Source of the DNA: an uncultured Winogradskyella sp.
Lineage (GTDB): Bacteria; Bacteroidota; Bacteroidia; Flavobacteriales; Flavobacteriaceae
DNA: 64,000 bases
Direction of reading: 5' to 3'
Assembly: GCF_947498005.1 (NCBI RefSeq)
Contig: NZ_CANMIW010000005.1
Span: 124,001 to 188,000 of the forward strand
Made by a program: the position numbers and the translations under genes. Every line of letters begins with the position of its first letter. Within the stretch, counting starts at the first letter, position 1. Below the pieces are notes generated by a model. That model was given only the letters and a program-made list of their open reading frames with translations. It was not told where the DNA came from and did not search any database. Positions 59,697-64,000 of this stretch are shown here, one piece after another.

Positions 59697-60968
59697 ATGA
59701 ATATCCCAAATACAAATAATCCAAGAATCGTCATCATAGGAGGCGGTTTTGCCGGTGTTAATTTAGCTAAATCATTGGCAAATAAAAACATACAGGTCGT
59801 TCTTGTAGATAAACATAATTACCACACATTTCAACCTTTATTATATCAAGTATCAAGTTCTGGTTTAGAGCCAGATTCTATTGCTTATCCACTTCGTAAA
59901 ATAATTAAAAAACATAAAAATTCTTTTTTCAGACTTGCTGAGGTAGAACAAATTTTACCTGAGTCTAATGAGATTATAACCTCAATTGGTCATTTAACGT
60001 ATGATTATTTAGTAATTGCTACTGGGACAAAAACAAATTATTTTGGTAATAAAGCTATAGAGTCTAATAGTATGCCAATGAAATCTGTACCTCAAGCTTT
60101 AGATATTAGAAGTTTAATATTAGAGAATTTTGAGAAAGCGGCAATTGCCAATTCAGAAGCAGAAAGAGAAGCTTTTCTGAATTTCGTAATTGTAGGCGCA
60201 GGACCAACAGGAGTAGAGTTGGCTGGTGCTATAGCAGAACTTAAGAATAATATACTACCTAGGGATTACCACGATTTAAACCCAGAGGACATGCACATTC
60301 ATTTACTGGAAGGCGCAGACCGTGTTTTGCCACCAATGAGTGAACATGCTTCTAAAAAAGCAGAAATGTTTTTAAAGCGTTTAGGTGTAAAGGTGAGTTG
60401 CAATACAATTGTAAAACATTACGACGGAACAACAGTAACTACAAATGCTGGCTTAGCTATGGAATCTGAAACCTTAATTTGGGCTGCAGGTGTTACAGGT
60501 GCACCAATTCATGGTTTAAAACCAGAAGCTATGATGGAAAGAGCAAACCGTTATAATGTTAATCGATTTAATCAAGTGGACGAATATGCCAATATTTTTG
60601 CCATTGGAGATATTGCCCTAATGCCAACGGAAGCATATCCTAAAGGTCATCCGCAAGTGGCACAACCAGCTATTCAACAAGGTAATTTATTAGGTAAAAA
60701 CCTATTGCGTTTAATAGATAATAAACCTTTGAAACCTTTTGTATATAAAGATAAAGGTTCAATGGCGACAATAGGTAGAAATAAAGCTGTTGTAGATTTA
60801 AAGCATTATAAATTTGGTGGATTTTTTGCTTGGTTTATATGGATGTTTGTGCATCTCATGTCTTTAGTTGGTTTTAGAAACCGTGTGATTGTGCTTTTCA
60901 ACTGGACGTACAATTACATTAATTTTGATAAAGCTGCTCGTCTAATTATTCGTCCGTTTAAGAAATAA
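59697..60968 (+). CDS. ndh: Type II NADH dehydrogenase (NDH-2)
   Basis: This membrane-attached flavoprotein oxidises NADH and reduces menaquinone without pumping protons. The 423-residue protein has the FAD dinucleotide fold IVIIGGGFAGVNLAKSLANK at residues 11-30, the NAD fold VIVGAGPTGVELAGAIAELK near 162, the FAD contact ANIFAIGDIALMP near 298, and HPQVAQPAIQQG. The C-terminal hydrophobic helix (FFAWFIWMFVHLMSLVGF) anchors it to the membrane. It starts MNIPNTNNPR at an ATG at 59697. It is divergent from the ECF sigma operon; co-regulation is possible but not shown. Confidence 0.92.
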   Translation: MNIPNTNNPRIVIIGGGFAGVNLAKSLANKNIQVVLVDKHNYHTFQPLLYQVSSSGLEPDSIAYPLRKIIKKHKNSFFRLAEVEQILPESNEIITSIGHLTYDYLVIATGTKTNYFGNKAIESNSMPMKSVPQALDIRSLILENFEKAAIANSEAEREAFLNFVIVGAGPTGVELAGAIAELKNNILPRDYHDLNPEDMHIHLLEGADRVLPPMSEHASKKAEMFLKRLGVKVSCNTIVKHYDGTTVTTNAGLAMESETLIWAAGVTGAPIHGLKPEAMMERANRYNVNRFNQVDEYANIFAIGDIALMPTEAYPKGHPQVAQPAIQQGNLLGKNLLRLIDNKPLKPFVYKDKGSMATIGRNKAVVDLKHYKFGGFFAWFIWMFVHLMSLVGFRNRVIVLFNWTYNYINFDKAARLIIRPFKK

Positions 60969-61066
60969 GTGTATTGATTGTTGGTTTTTAGTTATTGTTT
61001 AGATAATTATAACTTAAACTTTTGTTTTTCTTTCTAACCAATTATAATATTCAATTCGTCATTCAA

Positions 61067-61086
61067 AAGTTACAGTTGGGTAACTT
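61067..61086. repeat. Inverted repeat upstream of the TonB receptor gene
   Basis: AAGTTAC (61067-61073) and GTAACTT (61080-61086) are perfect 7-bp arms with a 6-bp centre, 75 bp before the ATG. There is no T-run. It may be a regulator binding site; no clear TAnnTTTG box was found nearby. Confidence 0.35.
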
Positions 61087-61161
61087 AGAATTCTTTGTAC
61101 ATGTAAAATTGTAGAAGTTTGTCTCATCAATCAAAAAACGAACTTTTAATCAATCAAAATC

Positions 61162-63312
61162 ATGAGCAAGCTAATCACTATTTTAATTTTATTAATCTTC
61201 GGAGCTGTCAATGCGCAAACTACCATTTCAGGTAAAGTAATCGATACAAAAAATGAGCCTATTTTTGGAGCTAACGTTTATTTGGAAGGAACTTATGATG
61301 GCGCAACAACTAATGAAGTAGGCGAGTTTACCTTTTCAACAGAAGAAACAGGAACACTAACTTTAGTGATTTCATTTTTATCGTTTGAAACAAAAATGAT
61401 ACAGAAGGACGTTTCAGAAATGAAGCAACTTTTTATCAAGTTAAGAGAAGATGTAGAATCTTTAGATGCTGTAGTTTTAAGTGCTGGTACGTTTGAAGCC
61501 AATGATAATAGCAAGGTTTCTGTTCTTAAACCGTTAGATGTAGTTACCACAGCAAGTGCCTTAGGCGATTTTGTTGGCGCATTACAAACCTTACCTGGTA
61601 CATCTAATGTATCGGAAGATGGTCGTCTGTTTGTAAGAGGTGGAAATGCAGACGAGACTCAAATTTTTATAGATGGTATAAGAGTTTTTACACCATATAC
61701 ACCTTCTCCTAATAATTCGCCTACACGTGGACGATATTCGCCATTTTTATTTGATGGTATTACGTTCTCAACTGGTGGATATTCTTCAGAATATGGTCAA
61801 GCTTTGTCTAGTGTACTGCTTTTAAATACTGTAGATGAACCCGTTCAAGAAAAAACTGATATTGGTATTATGAGTGTAGGTGCTACCTTAGGAAACACCC
61901 AAAAATGGGATAACTCTTCACTTAGTTTCAATGTGTCTTACATAAATTTAGGACCATATTTAGAAGTTTTTAAAGATCGAAACGATTGGGAAACACCTTA
62001 TAGTGGCGCACAAGGCGAAACAGTTTTTAGACAAAAATTAAACAATGGTATGCTAAAGTTTTATGCTGCTTTTGATACTTCAAAATTTAAACTTACCCAA
62101 GAGGATATCAATTACGAGGATGGTATAGATTTTAAATTAAACAATAGCAATTTCTACGTAAATACATCTTACAAAGGTGTTTTAGGATCAAACTGGACTA
62201 TGACTACAGGCTTAAGTTACACGTACGCAAAAAATAAATTAGGAATTGAAGCTAGTGATATTGATGGTGCTGAAAACTCAGCACATATTAAGATGAAACT
62301 AAAAAAACGTTTCCATAGTAGATTCAAACTTAATTTTGGAGTAGAACAATTTGTTACAGATTACAAAGAGAATTATAGTGATGATACATTAGATGAGACT
62401 TATGGTTACGATAATAATATCACAGCAGGTTTTGCAGAAGCAGATCTTATTTTTTCAAAAGATTTGGCCTTAAAAATTGGTATGCGAGCGGATTATAGTT
62501 CTGTATTTAAAACAACTGAAGTTGCGCCAAGAGCTGCATTGGCTTACAAAACCTCAAAAAACGGTCAGTTTTCTCTAGCTTATGGAAACTTTTTTCAAAA
62601 CCCAAATAGGGACGTGCTAAAGTTTAGTCAAGATTTAAGAGCAGAAAAAACGTCGCATTACATTTTAAACTATCAATACGTCAACAACGGTAAAATATTT
62701 AGAGCTGAAGCTTACAGAAAGGATTATGATAACTTAATTAAATACAATACTGATTTTGTGCAATTTGATAGTGATTTTAACAGCTCAGGTAATGGCTATG
62801 CACAAGGTTTAGATTTTTTCTGGAGAGACAACACAAGTATTAAAAATGTAGACTACTGGTTAAGCTATTCGTATTTAGATACAGAACGTAATTATCAAAA
62901 TTTTGAAACATCAGCTCAACCCAATTATGCTACTAATCATAACTTATCAATAGTTGGTAAATATTGGATTGATAGCTGGAAAAGTCAAGTTGGTTTATCG
63001 TATAGTTTTTCATCTGGTCGTCCGTTTACAAATCCTAACACCAATCAATTATTGAGCGAGCGCACAAAATCGTATAATAGCTTAAGTCTAAATTGGGCTT
63101 ATTTACTAGATCAGCAAAAGATATTATACTTCTCTGTGAATAATGTTTTAGGGTTTAGAAATATTAATGGCTATCAATATTCTAATACGCCTGATATTGA
63201 TGGTCAATTTAACAGAAGAGCATTAACACCAGCTGCAGATCAATTCTTTTTTGTAGGTTTCTTTTGGACAATCAGTGAAGATAAAACGGATAATCAGCTA
63301 GATAATTTATAA
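61162..63312 (+). CDS. TonB-dependent receptor with carboxypeptidase-regulatory-like domain
   Basis: The 716-residue outer-membrane protein has a signal peptide (LITILILLIFGAVNAQ), a regulatory-like beta domain (TTISGKVIDTKNEPIFGANV, residues 20-95), a plug (FVGALQTLPGTSNVSEDGRL, FVRGGNADETQIFIDGIRVF, GGYSSEYGQALSSVLLLNT) and a barrel with YGNFFQNPNRDVLKFSQDLR and TSHYILNYQYVNNGKIFRAE near its middle. No SusD partner follows, so a polysaccharide role is unlikely. The substrate is unknown. A TonB gene begins 82 bp downstream and is cut by the window end. Confidence 0.88.
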   Translation: MSKLITILILLIFGAVNAQTTISGKVIDTKNEPIFGANVYLEGTYDGATTNEVGEFTFSTEETGTLTLVISFLSFETKMIQKDVSEMKQLFIKLREDVESLDAVVLSAGTFEANDNSKVSVLKPLDVVTTASALGDFVGALQTLPGTSNVSEDGRLFVRGGNADETQIFIDGIRVFTPYTPSPNNSPTRGRYSPFLFDGITFSTGGYSSEYGQALSSVLLLNTVDEPVQEKTDIGIMSVGATLGNTQKWDNSSLSFNVSYINLGPYLEVFKDRNDWETPYSGAQGETVFRQKLNNGMLKFYAAFDTSKFKLTQEDINYEDGIDFKLNNSNFYVNTSYKGVLGSNWTMTTGLSYTYAKNKLGIEASDIDGAENSAHIKMKLKKRFHSRFKLNFGVEQFVTDYKENYSDDTLDETYGYDNNITAGFAEADLIFSKDLALKIGMRADYSSVFKTTEVAPRAALAYKTSKNGQFSLAYGNFFQNPNRDVLKFSQDLRAEKTSHYILNYQYVNNGKIFRAEAYRKDYDNLIKYNTDFVQFDSDFNSSGNGYAQGLDFFWRDNTSIKNVDYWLSYSYLDTERNYQNFETSAQPNYATNHNLSIVGKYWIDSWKSQVGLSYSFSSGRPFTNPNTNQLLSERTKSYNSLSLNWAYLLDQQKILYFSVNNVLGFRNINGYQYSNTPDIDGQFNRRALTPAADQFFFVGFFWTISEDKTDNQLDNL

Positions 63313-63341
63313 AAATGTTAGGGTTTTAAACATGATGAATG

Positions 63342-63363
63342 TCATAATTCTAAAGGATTATGA
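63342..63363. repeat. Inverted repeat upstream of the tonB gene
   Basis: TCATAAT (63342-63348) and ATTATGA (63357-63363) are perfect 7-bp arms with an 8-bp centre. A near -7 box (TAAATTTA, 63368-63375) lies just downstream. It may be an operator or a weak hairpin. Confidence 0.3.
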
Positions 63364-63394
63364 TAAGTAAATTTACATTATAAAATTAAACGTC

Positions 63395-64000
63395 ATGGAA
63401 CTCAAAAAAAACCCAAAAGCCAATGTAGGTCGAAACAGCAGTTTATACTTTGCTGTTGGCTTAAACGTAATGTTACTCCTTACATATATAGGACTAGAAC
63501 ATAAGACTTACGAAAAAGATAATATTACAGCAGATGTATTAATGTTAGATGAGCAATTTGATGAGGACATTCCTATTACAACAATTAATATTCCGCCTCC
63601 TCCACCTCCTGCTCAAAAACCTATTATCACAGAGTTGATTACTATTGTTGAAGATGTAGAAGATGTTGAAGAAACTGTTGTGAAAAGTACAGAAATAGGG
63701 CAAGATGATATTATAGACGATAGAGAAATAGGTATAGAAGAAGTAGAGGTTGTAGAAGTAGAGGAAGATATAGAAGTTCCATTCTCAGTGATTGAGAAAG
63801 TGCCAACATTTCCAGGTTGTAAAGGGACAAATGCACAATTGAGAAAATGTTTTGAAGAGAAAATGCAAGCACATTTATTGAAAAATTTTAAGTATCCGCA
63901 AGCAGCAGCAGAGCTGAATATTCAAGGAAGAGTATTTGTGTTTTTTATCATAGATAGAACAGGTAGAATTACCAAAATTAAAAGTAGAGGTCCTAATCCA
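63395..64000 (+). CDS. Energy transducer TonB, C-terminally cut by the window end
   Basis: The ATG at 63395 begins MELKKNPKANVGRNSSLYFA, followed by a membrane helix (YFAVGLNVMLLLTYIGL), a proline stretch (INIPPPPPPAQKP) and a long acidic linker. The TonB C-terminal domain starts with VPTFPGCKGTNAQLRKCFEE, and FKYPQAAAELNIQGRVFVFF and DRTGRITKIKSRGPNP follow. 202 codons are visible, with no stop before the edge. TonB proteins pass proton-motive energy to outer-membrane receptors; the adjacent receptor gene supports a dedicated pair. The GCKG/KCF cysteine pair is common in Bacteroidota TonB proteins. Confidence 0.9.
   Translation, partial: MELKKNPKANVGRNSSLYFAVGLNVMLLLTYIGLEHKTYEKDNITADVLMLDEQFDEDIPITTINIPPPPPPAQKPIITELITIVEDVEDVEETVVKSTEIGQDDIIDDREIGIEEVEVVEVEEDIEVPFSVIEKVPTFPGCKGTNAQLRKCFEEKMQAHLLKNFKYPQAAAELNIQGRVFVFFIIDRTGRITKIKSRGPNP

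Noticed and set aside
1-64000. CRISPR arrays, tRNA or rRNA genes, insertion sequences, prophage
   Set aside because: No regularly spaced repeats, RNA-gene signatures, transposase or phage proteins were found on either strand.

Overview
The window is AT-rich, densely coded bacterial DNA from a member of the Flavobacteriaceae (Bacteroidota), most likely from a marine lineage. Four proteins carry type IX secretion (T9SS) C-terminal sorting domains. TonB-dependent receptors start with a carboxypeptidase-regulatory-like domain. There are families largely restricted to Bacteroidota (DUF3276, DUF6607, DUF4856, HmuY). Promoters are of the Bacteroidota type (TTTG near -33, TAnnTTTG near -7), with no strong Shine-Dalgarno sites. 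I cannot resolve the genus. I saw no rRNA, tRNA, CRISPR array, insertion sequence, integrase or prophage gene, so this looks like stable chromosome.

Layout. 0-13.7 kb is mostly housekeeping: a PUR-family protein (partial), an ABC half-transporter, leucine dehydrogenase, NusB, a DUF1573 lipoprotein, YajC, a YdeI-like protein, a T9SS-secreted propeller, DUF2200, PepT, a tandem universal stress protein, PyrD, a LysE-type exporter, a membrane HExxH protein and HMG-CoA lyase. 13.8-30.3 kb is an iron/heme island. On the minus strand it has a heme-type TonB receptor, a HmuY lipoprotein and a T9SS HmuY-like protein. Divergent from these is DUF6607-ankyrin-DUF2271-PepSY/flavodoxin reductase-CxxC protein. 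Further on comes DUF4856-imelysin-HTTM/gamma-carboxylase-like enzyme-TonB receptor. Two copies of a nearly identical 25-bp site (18377-18401 and 23937-23961) lie at the promoter regions and probably bind a Fur-like repressor.

30.5-38.4 kb holds guaB and then a zinc locus. A Zur-like regulator and a COG0523 metallochaperone diverge from two matching palindromes. The metallochaperone unit continues into merC and folE, and a ZIP transporter lies nearby with a methyltransferase and DUF4268. 38.5-54.7 kb is on the minus strand. It has two unrecognised secreted proteins, a fused alpha-beta 2-oxoacid dehydrogenase E1, an M1-like pseudo-peptidase joined to a probable outer-membrane barrel, two T9SS exonuclease/endonuclease/phosphatase-family proteins, a LOG-family protein, UvrA and outer-membrane phospholipase A. 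54.8-64 kb has an FAA-hydrolase-family protein, two overlapping very small membrane genes, DUF2452, a NYN-LOTUS protein, a Tudor-like protein, an ECF sigma factor with a membrane partner, a type II NADH dehydrogenase, a TonB receptor and a TonB protein cut by the window end.

How the genes work together. The iron island would capture heme (HmuY, T9SS HmuY-like), import it (TonB receptor), reduce or process it (PepSY-flavodoxin reductase and partners), and run a second iron route around imelysin and a gamma-carboxylase-like enzyme. The zinc locus would sense zinc loss (Zur), bring zinc in (ZIP) and protect zinc-dependent FolE through the metallochaperone. Leucine dehydrogenase, HMG-CoA lyase and the fused E1 could all take part in branched-chain amino-acid breakdown, though they are not linked in one operon. 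Strong hairpin terminators separate many units. In three places a hairpin sits directly against the next promoter, and three genes appear to be leaderless.
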